64,000 nucleotides of DNA from Trifolium pratense (Eukaryota; Streptophyta; Magnoliopsida; Fabales; Fabaceae). Position 1 is the first letter of the stretch. Each line of letters begins with the position of its first letter. Location of the stretch: the NCBI RefSeq assembly GCF_020283565.1, contig NC_060065.1, positions 51,510,409 through 51,574,408 of the forward strand. The letters are read 5' to 3'. Positions 45,298 to 57,179 of this stretch are shown here, piece after piece. Under the pieces are notes generated by a model that saw nothing but the letters and a program-made list of their open reading frames with translations, was not told the origin of the DNA and searched no databases. The position numbers and the translations under genes were made by a program.

Positions 45298-46941
45298 ATG
45301 GATCATGGTCAACAAGTATGTCAACCTTCCTCTTCTTCAACCAAAGTGGAAAGAAAGATTGTTGAGAAAATTAGGAGAAATCATATGAAGAATCTCTTTT
45401 CCAAACTCAACTCTCTTCTCCCTAAATATAATCACAAGGTGCTCTGTTTTTTTTTCCATCACGTGCATATATGTATATTGATTTGAGGAAAATCACATTG
45501 ATTTTTTTTTTATCAAGTAGTTTAATGTTCGTAGTTATAATATGGTTAGAACTTTATTTGTTAAGGTGAATATAAGTAGAAGTATGAGTTTAAACCTCAG
45601 ACTCTAGCTTTTTGCATATTATATGTCATGTCTATGTTAACTAAACTATGTTTATAGAGGACCAATTGTTTTATTTTTTGATAGTTACAATGGAAATAAT
45701 ACAATTTTTATTTAATCCTAACATGCCATATAAGTAGAGTCTTTAATACTTGAATTGATGTATTGGTTTGCGTAATTTTCTTTCATTCCACTTTCTTTTC
45801 ATCGTACCAAACAAAGCCAAGCGGGACTAGATGATCATAAAATCAAATATAGTGTTGAGACATTTATACAAAGAAATATTTCTTAAATAATAAATAAAGT
45901 TGATTTAACATTGTCCATGTGAGCTTAGCTCAGTCGGTAGCTAGGGACATCACATTATATGTGCAGGAACCGGGATTTGAATCCCGAACACTTCATTTAT
46001 TCACTTTAAAATGGATTTTCGAGCCAGTAAACTACTTGACCAAAAAAGAAGGTTTATGGATGTGTATGTATGCTTGCTCTAAGATCCCAACCAAATTGAC
46101 ACCTTATACCCTAACAATAATTTAATGTAGGAAACGTTGCCATTACCTGATCAAGTAGACGAGGCTATAAACTACATAAAGATCCTAGAGACAAATGTAA
46201 AGTTGGTGAAGGAAAAGAAAGAAGGTTTAATGGAAAACAAGAGATCACATAGTGACTGCTCGAGTTCTTCTGAAGCAAAAAGAAACATAAAATCGCCCAA
46301 AATTGAGATTCATGAAATGGGTTCCTCTCTACAAATCATTATAACATGTGGGGTTGATGATCAATTCATTTTCTGTGAAATTATTCGAATACTGCATGAA
46401 GAGAATTTGGTGGTCATCACTGCAAATTCTTCGGTGGCCGGAGACTCAATTTTTCATATTGTGAACGCTGAGGTACACATAATATATACATATATCTCTG
46501 ATTTTAAATTGCAGTTGCGGCTTTGTCAAAAAAAAATAAAAATTGCAGTTCTGGTTACGATGCAAACTATATTGCCGAAAAACATAGAAAAAAATTTGCA
46601 ATTGTGGTTGTGAATCGTGATGATGTTGCATAGACTTTTAATTGTCGCAATTGCATACTGCAATTTAAAACCATATACATATTCTTTTTTGGTACAAGCA
46701 TATATTCTTTATTCTTAATCTTAACATTATTTTACAAAAATAAAGGATTATTACTTTTATGTAGATTCCGCAATCTTTGCTTCAATTTGGAGCAACCAAA
46801 GTAAGTGAGAGATTGAAAAGGTTTGTGAACGGATCAGGGAGTGGTATAGAAACAGAGCCTCAATTGTGGGATTTTGAAATTGGAACTCGGAGTTGGGAGC
46901 TTCTAGATTCTATAGTAACCAAGAGTTTATCAAATCCTTGA
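45298..46941 (+). CDS. bHLH transcription factor, bHLH162-like (219 aa), copy 2
   Basis: Tandem paralogue of the gene at 42358. Exons 45298-45438, 46131-46472, 46765-46941; junctions fall at the same codons as in copy 1. Basic region KVERKIVEKIRRNHM: the Asn before the two Arg in copy 1 (KNRR) is Ile here (KIRR). Helix 1 LFSKLNSLLP, helix 2 DQVDEAINYIKILETNVKLVKEK, then the ACT-like C-terminal segment IKSPKIEIHEMGSSLQIII...VVITANSSVAG. Intron 1 (692 bp) is longer than in copy 1 because of two SINE insertions (45545-45663 and 45913-46048), and intron 2 holds a small MITE. Ends LLDSIVTKSLSNP. No frame break. Confidence 0.9.
45545..45663 (-). mobile_element. Degenerate SINE (family 1) in bHLH copy 2, intron 1
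   Basis: Minus strand: A-box-like ATAAACATAGTTTAGTTAAC and B-box-like GTCTGAGGTTTAAACTCA in the family spacing. Confidence 0.45.
45913..46048 (+). mobile_element. tRNA-derived SINE (family 1) in bHLH copy 2, intron 1
   Basis: Head GTGAGCTTAGCTCAGTCGGT (A box), B box GGGATTTGAATCCCGAA, tail GCCAGTAAACTACTTGACC followed by AAAAAA. Collinear with 60004-60150. Confidence 0.75.
46499..46670. mobile_element. MITE with TTTAAATTGC ends in bHLH copy 2, intron 2
   Basis: Left TTTTAAATTGCAGTTGCGG and right ATACTGCAATTTAAAACC are inverted. Related GGTTTTAAATTGTGGTTGCG sequence occurs at 47174. Confidence 0.5.
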
Positions 46942-47171
46942 TCAAGAAGCAGAGATTTATATATTAATATACCATATGTAGTGCAACTAGTATTGCAGTT
47001 GTTTGGAGTCTATATATTATTCTAGTTTTCGGACGGTTGATTGTATAAATATATTTGGGCATCTTTGGAGCTAGTTTTTGGAATGAGATCCAAGACCAGT
47101 TAACATGGTATTAAAGCCGGGTTAAAGATTGCAATGTGAGAATTGGGCCCAGGTCCCTCTAGGCGTAAGAG

Positions 47172-47545
47172 TCAAGGTTTTAAATTGTGGTTGCGGTCGC
47201 GGATGCGGTTGCGGTTGCAGTTATTGCGAATGTGGTCATTGCGGTTGCTGCATGCGCAATGCGGTTGTTGCGGCGTGAAATCATTTAGAAATTTCACAAG
47301 CTATATAAAATGAAACTACTATTTATCCACCATTGCATAGTCTTAGTTTATTCTATAAATAATAATTTGAATGTATTTAAAATACACGGTTGATAAATTG
47401 TTAAAAGTAAGATTTTTCATTAATTTGACACAAATTAGGATTTGAAGTTCATAAATTTTACTTTTTGGTGAAAAAATTTGAAGAAACATCGCCGAAAACA
47501 TCTGATGCGGCTTCCGATGCGGTTGTAATGCGGTTACATTTTTGC
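47172..47545. repeat. 'GCGGTTGCGG' repeat element
   Basis: Begins GGTTTTAAATTGTGGTTGCG, with many imperfect repeats of ATGCGGTTGCGG, and ends near GGTTGTAATGCGGTTACATT. Probably a relative of the intron-2 MITE of the upstream bHLH gene. Confidence 0.45.
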
Positions 47546-48396
47546 CCGTGTGGGTTCGCGGGTTAGCCCGTGGCCCGCCTTCTTTTTTATATATAATTAA
47601 TTACAAAATTTATCAAATATAAATAACTTGGTCCATGTCCAAATTCAACTTTTTTAACCACAAAAAAAAAAAAGACTTAGTCTAAACCCTAATTATAAAA
47701 AGCAACAACACACTCCAATTTTAATCAAGTAGACAACAACACAAAACATCAGGATTCAGACATGTTCTTCTACTTATAATCTTTTGTTCTTTTTCACTAT
47801 TTTTTACTTTGTCTTAGCTGTATATACATTTGCTAGTATTTAAAATATATATGTCCAAATGGGTAGTTATTTTTCTTGGGGGTATTTTCCGCTATTATGT
47901 TTTGAATAATTTGGTTACCTTGATGTGATTTAGTTAAGTTGAATCTGTTAATCTTTTTATGCTTTTTTGGGTACATGTAGAAAGTTTTTCTCACTAAAAT
48001 GGACGGTACAAAAATGACGATAAAAATCAGTTGAATTTGATTTTAATTGCATTACTTACAAAGAGAAGATAGATAAACTCAATGATATCATAAACTTTAT
48101 TTATTTTTATTTGTTAGTTACAATTTATATGTTATAACATATAATTATTAATAATATATTTTTTTAAGCTTTCATTATATCAATATTTTACTAATTTAGT
48201 TTATTATTTGAAAAAAGTGATTTTTTTTGTAATAGTTCGCGGGTTAACCGTTTAACCCGCGGACTTATGCGGACCGGACTCGAGCTTAATATTATAACTC
48301 GTTTATATTTGCCGACGGGCTTGTTCGCCCCGTTTAATATGCGGGTTTATGTGGGACGTGTTAAACAGGGCGGGCTAACCCGCATACCCAGCTCTA
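47545..48396. repeat. Probable transposon with GCGGGTTAGCCC-type ends
   Basis: The left part has GGGTTCGCGGGTTAGCCCGT and the right end GGGCGGGCTAACCCGCATAC, which are inverted. A further GCGGGTTAACCG copy is internal (48240). The interior is AT-rich without coding capacity. Boundaries are approximate. Confidence 0.4.
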
Positions 48397-48534
48397 GTAA
48401 TATTACCTTTCTTGATATTTTATGTTTTTAGTCATAGACTTATTATTAATATTATAAAAAAATATATCAGAAGGAGTAAATTAAAATCGACTAACATTAC
48501 AGTTAGAAAAAAATGCATTTAACCCTAATTAATA

Positions 48535-48659
48535 CTCCCTCCGTCCCAAAATATAAGGGAAAACCGGTCAACCAAAGTTAATGTATCTAGTCCAAATTTT
48601 TAACTAAATACATCAACTTTCTTTGACCAATTTTCCCTTATATTTTGGGACGGAGGGAA
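48535..48659. mobile_element. Stowaway-type (Tc1/mariner) MITE
   Basis: Ends CTCCCTCCGTCCCAAAATAT and the near-perfect inverse, flanked by TA dinucleotides (48533-48534 and 48660-48661). 125 bp. Confidence 0.85.
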
Positions 48660-49192
48660 TACTTATTAATTAGATAGATTAATCCATTATGGTTAAGTGT
48701 TAACCTCGTTAAGTCTTCTACAAAAACCTGTTGCTCAAGCATCATTTGTTAACTGTGTCATAGAAAGATTAATCCATTATTGTATATGTAATTGCTTTTT
48801 TTTTTTATTGGTTCACTCTGCCTTGTCTTTAAAGTCATACACCTGCCAAATAACTAAATGATTGGACTGAAATGATTAATGAATTTTTTAAATTTTTTTA
48901 AAGACGAATAATTTAAAAGAATCTGAATTTTTTTTTTGGTAGAGAATCTGAATTTAATCTATAGGAAAAACAATTTCTATCAAACTTTACATACCTCGTG
49001 ACCAAATTTCGGTTTATAGACCCCTTTTCCATGGGAAAAGGATTAGAGAAGCATTATTATATCATTTATTGCCATTTATTTAAATCCCATGGCTAAGTTT
49101 AAATTTTATTAACTACATGAGCATCACATCATCTAAACTAAGGCCGGCCAATAAGGACAAGTTTAATTTAACATGCACAAGTCCTTTATGTT

Positions 49193-49475
49193 GTGCATGG
49201 TGCACAAATAGTGATTTATATTATAACGAATATGAATTTTATAGAATTCGCCGTTGGATTGAAAGTTTATATCATATATAGATCATTCATAAAAATTTTG
49301 AAAAAATTTAAAAATCAATTGATATAAACTTATCAAACGATTTTCAAATTTTTTCAAAATTTTTATGGATGATCCATATGATATAAACTTTCAATCCAAT
49401 AGTGAATTTTGTAAAATTCGTATTCGTTATAATATAAATCACTATTTATACACTATGCACAACTTGTATGGCTTG
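49193..49475. mobile_element. Foldback MITE (family 'GTGCATGGTG'), copy 2
   Basis: Ends GTGCATGGTGCACAAATAGT and ACTATTTATACACTATGCAC. Arms mirror about a centre near 49335 (ATAAACTTTCAATCCAA and its inverse). Relative of 28996-29340. Confidence 0.75.
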
Positions 49476-49721
49476 TGCATGTTAGACAAAGCCGGTAAAG
49501 CAATAATATGGCCAATTGTAGTTCAAGCAAGGGCAAAAATACAACACATCTTTTCTCCACTCACAGCACGGATATCGAGACGTGCAACAAATATTAAAAA
49601 AAAAACAAAAAGTGTAATTTTGTTATATTTTTATTAAAACTTTGTGTTTAAATAACATTTTTCTTTCATCAGTACGTAACTTAGATACACATATGATTAT
49701 TATAACTGTTTGCGTACGTGC

Positions 49722-49820
49722 TCTATAAATTATTTGAAAAGGTATAAAAAATAAAATAGTTTCCAGATGTTGACTTTCTTGGCTTGGGTTGCAAGTGTTT
49801 GACTACATATTATATAACTA
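49722..49820 (+). promoter_or_regulatory. Conserved proximal promoter of PPI-like A
   Basis: Contains TATAAATTATTTGAAAAGGT, then GATGTTGACTTTCTTGGC, TTGGGTTGCAAGTGTTTGAC. Corresponding blocks lie before PPI-like B (~53245-53345), C (~58519-58613) and D (~63830-63935, inverted). TTGAC cores are W-box-like sites (WRKY factors), so pathogen or stress responsiveness is a reasonable inference. Confidence 0.6.
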
Positions 49821-50089
49821 ATTACAATTACAAATTATCTATTTAAATACTCCACCAAATAGTGATCAATTGCACGTCCTAAAAAGTAAATTCTCAATCA
49901 CCAGAGGTAAGTATCTTTTCTATGAGTAATGTTGTTTTTTAAGTTAATTTGATTGATTTCTTACTTAGACTCTTATACTCAGGACAAATAAATCAAACAA
50001 AACTGATTTGATTGTTTATTATGATTTATGACTAATATTTCTCATTAATTATGACTTTTATTATGACAAAATTAGGAAACTTAAACATC

Positions 50090-52416
50090 ATGGAGAATAA
50101 AAAAACTACATCACCTTCAAAGCCTATTGATGAGAATTCAAAACTTGTTCATCAATTTTACTTTGTTAAGATTTGGCCAACAGATCCAGATTCAATATCT
50201 AAAATTAAAAAGGAAGAGAACTTGGTTAAGAAAATGAATCATGAAATTGCTGAAATCACTGAAACAATTGCAAAAATAATGGTATAGAAATTTGTATTAA
50301 TTCCTAATTTCATCCATAAATTTGAATATGGAAGAAAAATTTCACATTATAACAAAAAGTTATTTTATTTTGTAACAGGCAGAAAGAGATCATCTAGCTT
50401 CTGTGTTGTACAAGTTAAACTATCCACAAAAGGATCGGAGAAACCGCGTCGCGAGTAAAGAGAAGATAGTAAGGGATTTACATATGATTCTTGATGAATT
50501 GAATTTGTTGAATAAAAAATCAGCTAAGGGAAGATGGTTCAATGAAGAGCTTGATAAAGATGTAAGAAAAATAAAGCTATTTTGTATTTAATAGTATGTT
50601 ATATTACGATGTAATTCATATATTCATTATTGTTCTGGTTTTAAATTTTTAATATATAACTTATTCTAGAGCATTTAAATGAGATGATACGGATTTTTTA
50701 TAATTTAATCAATTTCATGAGTTCGATTATTGACTTGGGCATCCAGTAGTGTTAAAACTGTTAGGAAGAGTTTGGCGCACATTTGAGTCTCACAAGGCTT
50801 GAGGGATTAGTCTCTGTAGTTGCGTGCAAAGATATCTGTCTGGCTTACGCAAAAAAAAAAAAAAAACTTTTAATATAATTTTTGTGTAGTCTTTGAATTC
50901 TTTGGTGCTACAACTACATGGGAGCAAAAGCTTGGTTGAGGAGAAAAAAATTCTGAGGAATATAAACATTCAACAGAAAGATGATGATTCATTCAAATCA
51001 CTAGAAGTGCTTAAGAAAAAGGTAATTTAAATAAATTTAATCATTTTCTTTATTATGATGGTTTGAGTTTCTCTGTTTGGTATTAATGATATTATATTGT
51101 TTTGTTGGAATGATGAAAACTTGGAACAGATTAGATGGAGTTATTACTTGAAAAATTGGCAGAAGCTCTTAAGAGAAATTGAACAATTTCAAATCCAATG
51201 TTTGGAAAGAGTTTCTGATAATAATTTTGAGAAGAGAAATATTTCCAACTATGAATCCTTGAAGAAAATTATAGAAGTTGAAATTAAGGTAAACCATTAT
51301 AATTAATTGGCTTTGACTTAGAAGAAGATTATTCACGTGTTAAAAGTGTTATTAGTGAATCTAATATATTTTGTCTTAGGTTCTATGCGATGACTCTTTG
51401 GAAAACAGAAATGAAGGGTTGAAATGTGGGATCAGAATTAGACATGCTGCGAAAGAATTAGAAGCTAAAAACCAAGAATTACATTCCTTAAAAGAAATAT
51501 TGTCGGAGAAAAATAAGAAAAAGGTCGAAGCATATCAAAGGATTTTGGAATTGAAGAAATTGTATAATGAGGAGGTAAGATTTTAAAAACCACAATCTAT
51601 ACATTTAGTATATTTCTAAGTAGAAAGTCATGGTTCTCTTTCTTCTCGAGACTGAAGAGCAGATCATCTCCGGTGAAATTTTTCTATAGTGACATTTCGG
51701 TCATTCATTTCATTTTTGCAATACCTGCTCATTTGATCAAAATCGTTTAAAAGGTAGAGATCTACACCACATCCGGTGAATATGTCACTGGAGAGGATCT
51801 GCACTCTCGAGATTGAGACGATTACTTAATTGGTGCCTTTTTAGCAAAAATCGAAAAACAAATATAAGTTGATTTTTAAGACATACATGTGTGATGTGCC
51901 CTTTCTCTTGTTTTTCCGAAACTAGCACCAATCAGGTCACTATCAGAGACATTACATTAAAAAGCGTTGTGGAATTCTAATTTTAGAACATCGTTAGAGT
52001 TTGATACAATTTTTAAGTATCGATACACGAAATGTGGTCCACCATATAATTTGTCGTAGCGTTATATGTTAGCTTTTGAATTTCAGATTCTCCACTATTA
52101 TCAATATTGTTCACTTATTAACAAAGTCCAACAGCTGGTTGAAGGAAAAGATGTAGCAACCCTTGATGAAATGTCAAGTTCAGAGGTAATTGGTTTAGTT
52201 TCCAATGTTATTTATTTGATATAAGCGCTTTATTTTTGTTTCTTAATGTTGGTTGCTTTTGGTGTATTACAGGTTGGGAAGTTTATGTTAGAATGGAAAA
52301 ATAATAAGGCTTTTCGAGAAGATTATGAGACGAAGGTTCTGCGATCATTAGAGAGACGACAACTAAGTAGAGATGGACGAAGAAGACCCGATAAATCATG
52401 TACTATTATAAAATGA
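50090..52416 (+). CDS. Short proton pump interactor (PPI1)-like protein A (367 aa)
   Basis: Exons: 50090-50281, 50379-50561, 50890-51021, 51130-51288, 51380-51574, 52087-52185, 52273-52416; all phase 0. A 5'-UTR exon ending at 49906 (CCAGAG|GTAAGT) is joined to 50076 (AAATTAG|GAAAC), so translation starts at MENKK, not at upstream ATGs lying in the intron. PPI1-family hallmarks: [19 protein letters not shown] (~21-39), long coiled coil with LDELN and [14 protein letters not shown], then [20 protein letters not shown] and [29 protein letters not shown]. In Arabidopsis, PPI1 binds the plasma-membrane H+-ATPase via its N-terminus and continues for ~200 further residues to a membrane anchor. Here a stop follows DKSCTIIK, so the product should be soluble. 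No frame defect. Introns carry a SINE (50680) and a MITE (51643). Confidence 0.88.
50680..50868 (+). mobile_element. SINE (family 2) in intron of PPI-like A
   Basis: B-box-like GAGTTCGATTATTGAC, then GTGTTAAAACTGTTAGGAAG ... GGCTTACGC and a 16-nt A tail. An inverted relative lies at 55976-56137 (sharing GTGTTAAAATTCTTAGAAG and GAGATTAATCTCT). Confidence 0.6.
51643..51815. mobile_element. MITE in intron of PPI-like A
   Basis: Inverted ends TCTCGAGACTGAAGAGCAGA and TCTCGAGAGTGCAGATCCTC (read inward), with TCTCCGGTGA / TCTCCAGTGA continuing the arms. Confidence 0.55.
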
Positions 52417-52889
52417 TTGTTTAGTGTCATTTTAATAAAAAAACATTTATTTTTCTCTAATTTTATTTTTATTTTCAAAATAGATTATAGAAAAAATATC
52501 AACGTCCACCTCACTCCACCTCAACGGAGGAATACATAAATAAGCATTATTGAGAAATGATAATTCAACATAAAATACTGACAAAAACATGACAATAATA
52601 CGGTTTCAGAATTTTTAAATATTTTTTTGATCTCAATTTGCGTGCAACATGTGTAAATAAAAACATGTCCATCTTTTGTCTATATTTTTTTGTGTCTAAA
52701 TAACAGCTCTCTAAGCAACAATGACATTCCTAAGAATACCATTCATAATTTTTGAAGTGAAGATTTATTTTAGTTTTTGAGAAAAACAGTGAGACATTTA
52801 GGGGCTTACTCATAAATAGTTCGAAGCTCATTCGATAATTGATTTTAGAATCATGTAATTTACTTAACGAGTTAAACCTAACGAGTTGA

Positions 52890-53075
52890 AATGAGTTATT
52901 CGTGAACTTAAAACTAGTCGAATTTAAGCTAAAAATAGTTCATATTCTTAACGAGACAATTCGAGCTGACGCAAGTTCGACACAACTCGACACCTTGAGT
53001 TGAGTTTCGATCTGAACCAACTCTTAACGAGACAATTCGAGCTGACGCAAATTCGACACAACTCGACTCATTTCC
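52890..53075. repeat. Internal direct repeat in PPI-like A/B spacer
   Basis: The phrase CTTAACGAGACAATTCGAGC and following TGACGCAA.TTCGACACAA occurs twice about 70 bp apart (52957 and 53023), separated by related AACTCGAC sequence. Likely a piece of an unbounded transposon. Confidence 0.6.
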
Positions 53076-53536
53076 GGCCTTAAGTTTTAGTTAAAAATAA
53101 AAACAACTTTTGATTCTACTATTCTTGAATATTTTTTTTTTGAACCAATTCTACTATTCTTGAGTTTACTTTTACTCAAAGTGTTCTTTCTCTTTCTCCA
53201 ATAATTTCATATTCCTAATTTAAAATTTCTTTTATTTTTTATACCTTTTCAAATTTCCAAATGGTATATAAAATAAAAAAAATCCAAATGTTGACCTTCT
53301 TGGCGTGGGGTGCAAGAGTTTAATTAACCACATATATAAAAGTTAATTACCATTAACCACACTTAAACTTAGTGATCCATTGCTTGTCCTCACAAGAGGT
53401 AAGTAAATATTTTCTAATGGTGTTTTTTCTTTGACTGTACGTAGAATTCAATGATTACTATTTTTATTTTTTTATGATTCATTTTTCTTATTAATTATGC
53501 CTTTTTTTTATGTCAAAATTAGGAAACTTTAACAAT

Positions 53537-55441
53537 ATGGAGATTAAGGAAGACAATTCAGAACATGTTTCAAAACATGTTCATCAATTCTACTTTGTTA
53601 AGCTTTGGCCAACAACTCCAGATTCAATTTGTAAAATCAAAAAGGAAGAGAACATAGTAATGAAAATGAAACAAGACATTTGTAAAATCTCAGATATTAT
53701 TGCAAAGAAAACGGTATATATATTATATAATACTATATAGAAATTGGTATTTCTATTTTTTTTTTTTCATCCATAATAAATTTGAATATATGAAATGAAA
53801 CTTTGATACTAACAAATGTTTTGTTTTGTTTTGTTTTGTAACAGGTAAGAAGAGACTCTTTGTATGATAGATACCATGGTGTGTCGACGGAAGAGACGAT
53901 ACTAAGCAATTTAAATATGGCTCTTGATGAATTGAATTTAAGGAATGTTAAAGTAGAAAATGGAGGATGGTTTGGAGAAAAGCTTGATAGAAAAGTAAGA
54001 AAAAAAATAAATCTATTTAATATTATTTTTATCATGATTAAATTCATATATTTTTGTTGTTCTATAGTCTTTGAATTATAAGAAGCTACATGGTAGCAAA
54101 AGTTTGGGTGAGGAGAAAAGAATTTTAAGGGATATAAAGATTCAACAAAAAGATGTTGCTTCATTCAAATCACTAGAAGTGCTTAATGAATCGGTAATTT
54201 AATAAAATTCAATTTTTTCCTTTCGTTATGAAGATTGGAGAAAGGAAGTAAATTTATTTTTTCTTAATACGTGTGAAATGGTGAAATGCGACAGTTATGG
54301 GGTAAGCATTATATTTATCACGGTTGGGAGAAGCTCGTCAGAGAAATCGAACAATTCCAAAACCAACCTATGGAGAGAGCTTCCAAGTATGACAACTTGA
54401 AGAAAACTATAAAAAATAAAATCAAGGTAACTTATAATTGGCTTTGACTAACAAAAAAAATAGCTTATTCAATTCATGTCTTAAAGTTGTTATTATCATT
54501 GAGTGTGACAAATATTTTCTATTTTGTTGTAGCGTTCTTATGATTATAAATCTTTGAATAACAAAAGAGAATGTGGGACAGAAATTATCACTGGTGTGAA
54601 AAAATTTGAAGCCAACAAAAGAGACTTATATCCTTTGAATGCAAAATTGACAAGGAAGTATAATAAAAAGGATGAAGCAAATCAAAGGATTTTGAAATTG
54701 AAAAAATTGTATCATGAGGAGGTAAGTTGTTAAAATCCACAATCTATGCATTTAAGTCATTTTTACTTGGTTGTCAAAAAGTGATTTTTACTTAAAACTA
54801 GAAGCTCACGATCCTCTTCGTTCTCATAATTCAAACAAAAACAAAGGGAAAACAAATATGAATTAAGTTTTGATGGACACATAATAGTTTTCTCTTGTTT
54901 TTGACAAACTGATCGATACTGATCAAGTCATTGTCTCATATGTTATAACAACGAAGATCGTGAATTTCTACTTCATACGATTTTTAAATACTTGTTCACA
55001 CTGGACCACAAAATACGTAGAACTTGCCATACATGTGTTATATACATGTTACTTTTTCGATTGCAGATTCACGACTACTACCAGTATTGTTCGCTTATAG
55101 ATAAGGTTCATCAGTTGGCTGAAGAAAAAGATGTAGCAGCCCTTGAAGAGATGTCAAGTTCAGAGGTTTGTAGTTGGTTTCATTCCCTATATAAGTTATT
55201 TATTTCACATGGAAAGAAAAAAAAAACAAATATTGTTCATTGGAATAAGATTCTGTTTTATAATAAGGCATTTATTTTTGTTGTATTCTTGATGTGATAG
55301 GGTGGGAAGTTTATGTTAGAATGGAACAATAATAAAGCTTTCCGACAAGATTATGAGACGAAGGTTCTTCGATCATTAGAGAGACGACAACTAAGTAGAG
55401 ATGGGAGAAGAAGACCCGATAAATCATGTTGTTTAACTTGA
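53537..55441 (+). CDS. Short proton pump interactor (PPI1)-like protein B (337 aa)
   Basis: Same seven-exon plan as copy A: 53537-53713, 53845-53994, 54068-54193, 54295-54426, 54533-54721, 55067-55165, 55301-55441, all phase 0. The 5'-UTR exon ends at 53398 (AAGAG|GTAAGT) and rejoins at 53523, giving start [10 protein letters not shown]. Retains [21 protein letters not shown], the coiled-coil body and the C-terminal [29 protein letters not shown], ending CCLT. The protein is 30 residues shorter than A because exons 2, 3, 4, 5 and 6 each carry small in-frame losses. Glu in FREDYE is Gln here. No stops or broken sites, so it looks functional. Like A, it lacks the charged C-terminal region and anchor of full-length PPI1. 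Confidence 0.87.
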
Positions 55442-55975
55442 AATTTCGGAACAACAGAATACATAATATCTTTTAGTAATGCATGCTTACATCAAAGATC
55501 AAACACGACGGTAAAACTAACACATCGATATATGTAATAATTTGATGTGATAAATAAATTAAATAACCATCGTGAAGATTCATAATAGAAATAGAGGTCA
55601 TAGTCCTCCGCTCCATTGTAAACATAAATTCCCCTATGTAAATACGACGAAAAACTCCAACATCTTGTCATACTGTTGTAGGGACCAAATTTCCAATTTT
55701 TAATTAGTGTTTTGCATTTGCAGGTAAAAGAGTAATTGAAGAAATGTTTAATCTGGAGTCGAATTGAAGCCGCTATGAACTAAAGCGGCTTCTACTAGCC
55801 TTTCTATTTGGTTTTGTACCAAGATAGTAAAAGAGCTAGCCTAATTGTCCCTTTAATGATTTTTTTTAAAGCAACTTTTTAATGATTGTTAATTAAGATC
55901 TAATTTTTCATTTTAAAAGAAGGATCTTGCTAACGAGCGTCCCCGAGGTACTCTTTAAGCATTTTATTTAAAGAA

Positions 55976-56137
55976 TTTTTTTTGCATAAATCGGTTATCC
56001 TCTGAGTGTAATTAACTATAGAGATTAATCTCTTGAACGTTATGAGATCTAATCGGATGACAAACTCTTCTAAGAATTTTAACACTATGTATACCCAACT
56101 CGATCAAAGATCGAACTCAGGACCTTGGTTAAGATAA
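55976..56137 (-). mobile_element. SINE (family 2), inverted copy
   Basis: On the minus strand: CTGAGTTCGATCTTTGATCG (B-box region), GTGTTAAAATTCTTAGAAG, GAGATTAATCTCTATAGTT and an A-rich end (TGCAAAAAAA). Matches 50680-50868 in order. Confidence 0.6.
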
Positions 56138-56431
56138 TTTTTTTTTTCACTTATTAAGAAAATCAAAACATAACAATTTACTATCATGTGGTACAACATA
56201 TTTGAATCCCTAAACCATTTAATCTTGAGTTTGATCTATATACGGTTACATGTATATGATACATTGGTTTATCAATAAAAAAAACATAATAATTCGCAGT
56301 ATATCTTTTTATTTCTACCATGAAATAAATTTCATGAAAAAATATAAAATTAATTTCCATTAATTATTGTGTATGAAGAAAAAGAGGAGTCAAAATATAT
56401 TAAATACAATTTGCGGTTATAAAAAGAAGCT

Positions 56432-56735
56432 AGCTGAAGCTAGAATTGCAGTCCTTCATGAGATGTCAAGTTCAGAGGTTGGTAGTTGGTTTAATTCCCT
56501 AAAAGTTTTTTATTTCACTTAAAGAAGTTCTGTTAATTGAAATAAGACTCTATTTTATAATGAGGAATTTAATTTTGTTGGTTTCTTTGATGTGTTAGGT
56601 TGGGATGTTTATGTTAGAATGGAACAATAATAAAGCTTTCTGAGATGGTGAGAAGTACCTTCTGCTATCATTTGAGAGACGACAACTATGTAGCGAATAG
56701 CCATGAGAGAAGAAGAACTATTAAATCATGCAGTT
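56432..56735 (+). pseudogene. Orphan last two coding exons of a PPI-like gene (fragment 1)
   Basis: Half of the penultimate exon (56432-56477; GCAGTCCTTCATGAGATGTC) with its donor, then the last exon from 56599 ([14 protein letters not shown]). The last exon has TGA at 56641-56643 where intact copies have FREDYE, and later bases are scrambled (CTATGTAGCGAATAG in place of the RQLSRDGR coding sequence). No upstream exons precede it. Confidence 0.85.
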
Positions 56736-56841
56736 GAAATTTGAAAGACTTTTAAGAGTAAATGTTATTATGTTGAAATTTCACAACAAGTATGAAGTAT
56801 CTTTCGGTAATACAGACATCAAACTACCCGTGACAAAACCA

Positions 56842-56994
56842 ATCGTTAGTTGGTTTAGTGGTGATTGACGCTGAACTTGGTAGGGAGGACTGCAGTTCGA
56901 TCCTCCGCAACTGCGATCGGGAGGGGGCTGGAACCACTTGATGTCAGAACTGACTCCCGAACCAGATTCAACTAATGGTGAAAAACAAAAAAAA
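56842..56994 (+). mobile_element. tRNA-derived SINE (family 3, copy 2)
   Basis: AGTGGTGATTGACGCTGAAC, GCAGTTCGATCCTCCGCAAC, GGAGGGGGCTGGAACCACTT and an A-rich tail (AAAAACAAAAAAAA). Collinear with 9617-9768. Confidence 0.7.
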
Positions 56995-57040
56995 ACTACT
57001 CGTGACAATAATATACGTTATATCATACCTGTAATAATAT

Positions 57041-57179
57041 GAATTTAATTTATATACACCATCGGTGTAAAGTTATTTTAAAACACATGACATGTCACAT
57101 TTATTAAATGATGTGACAACACATTATTGGATTTATGTGTAAAATAATTTTACATCGACAGTGTATTACAATTAAACTC
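57041..57179. mobile_element. Solo MITE of the 31453-32142 family
   Basis: Ends GAATTTAATTTATATACACC and, inverted, GAGTTTAATTGTAATACACT. 139 bp, not interrupted. The flanking 9-mers match at six of nine positions, suggesting an old insertion. Confidence 0.7.

Noticed and set aside
45915..46000. tRNA gene
   Set aside because: A and B boxes are present but acceptor and anticodon stems do not pair, and a SINE-type tail follows.
50051..50089. Upstream ATGs of PPI-like A (reading MTFIMTKLGNLNI)
   Set aside because: They lie within a probable 5'-UTR intron whose acceptor AAATTAG is conserved in the sister copies; MENKK is the shared start.
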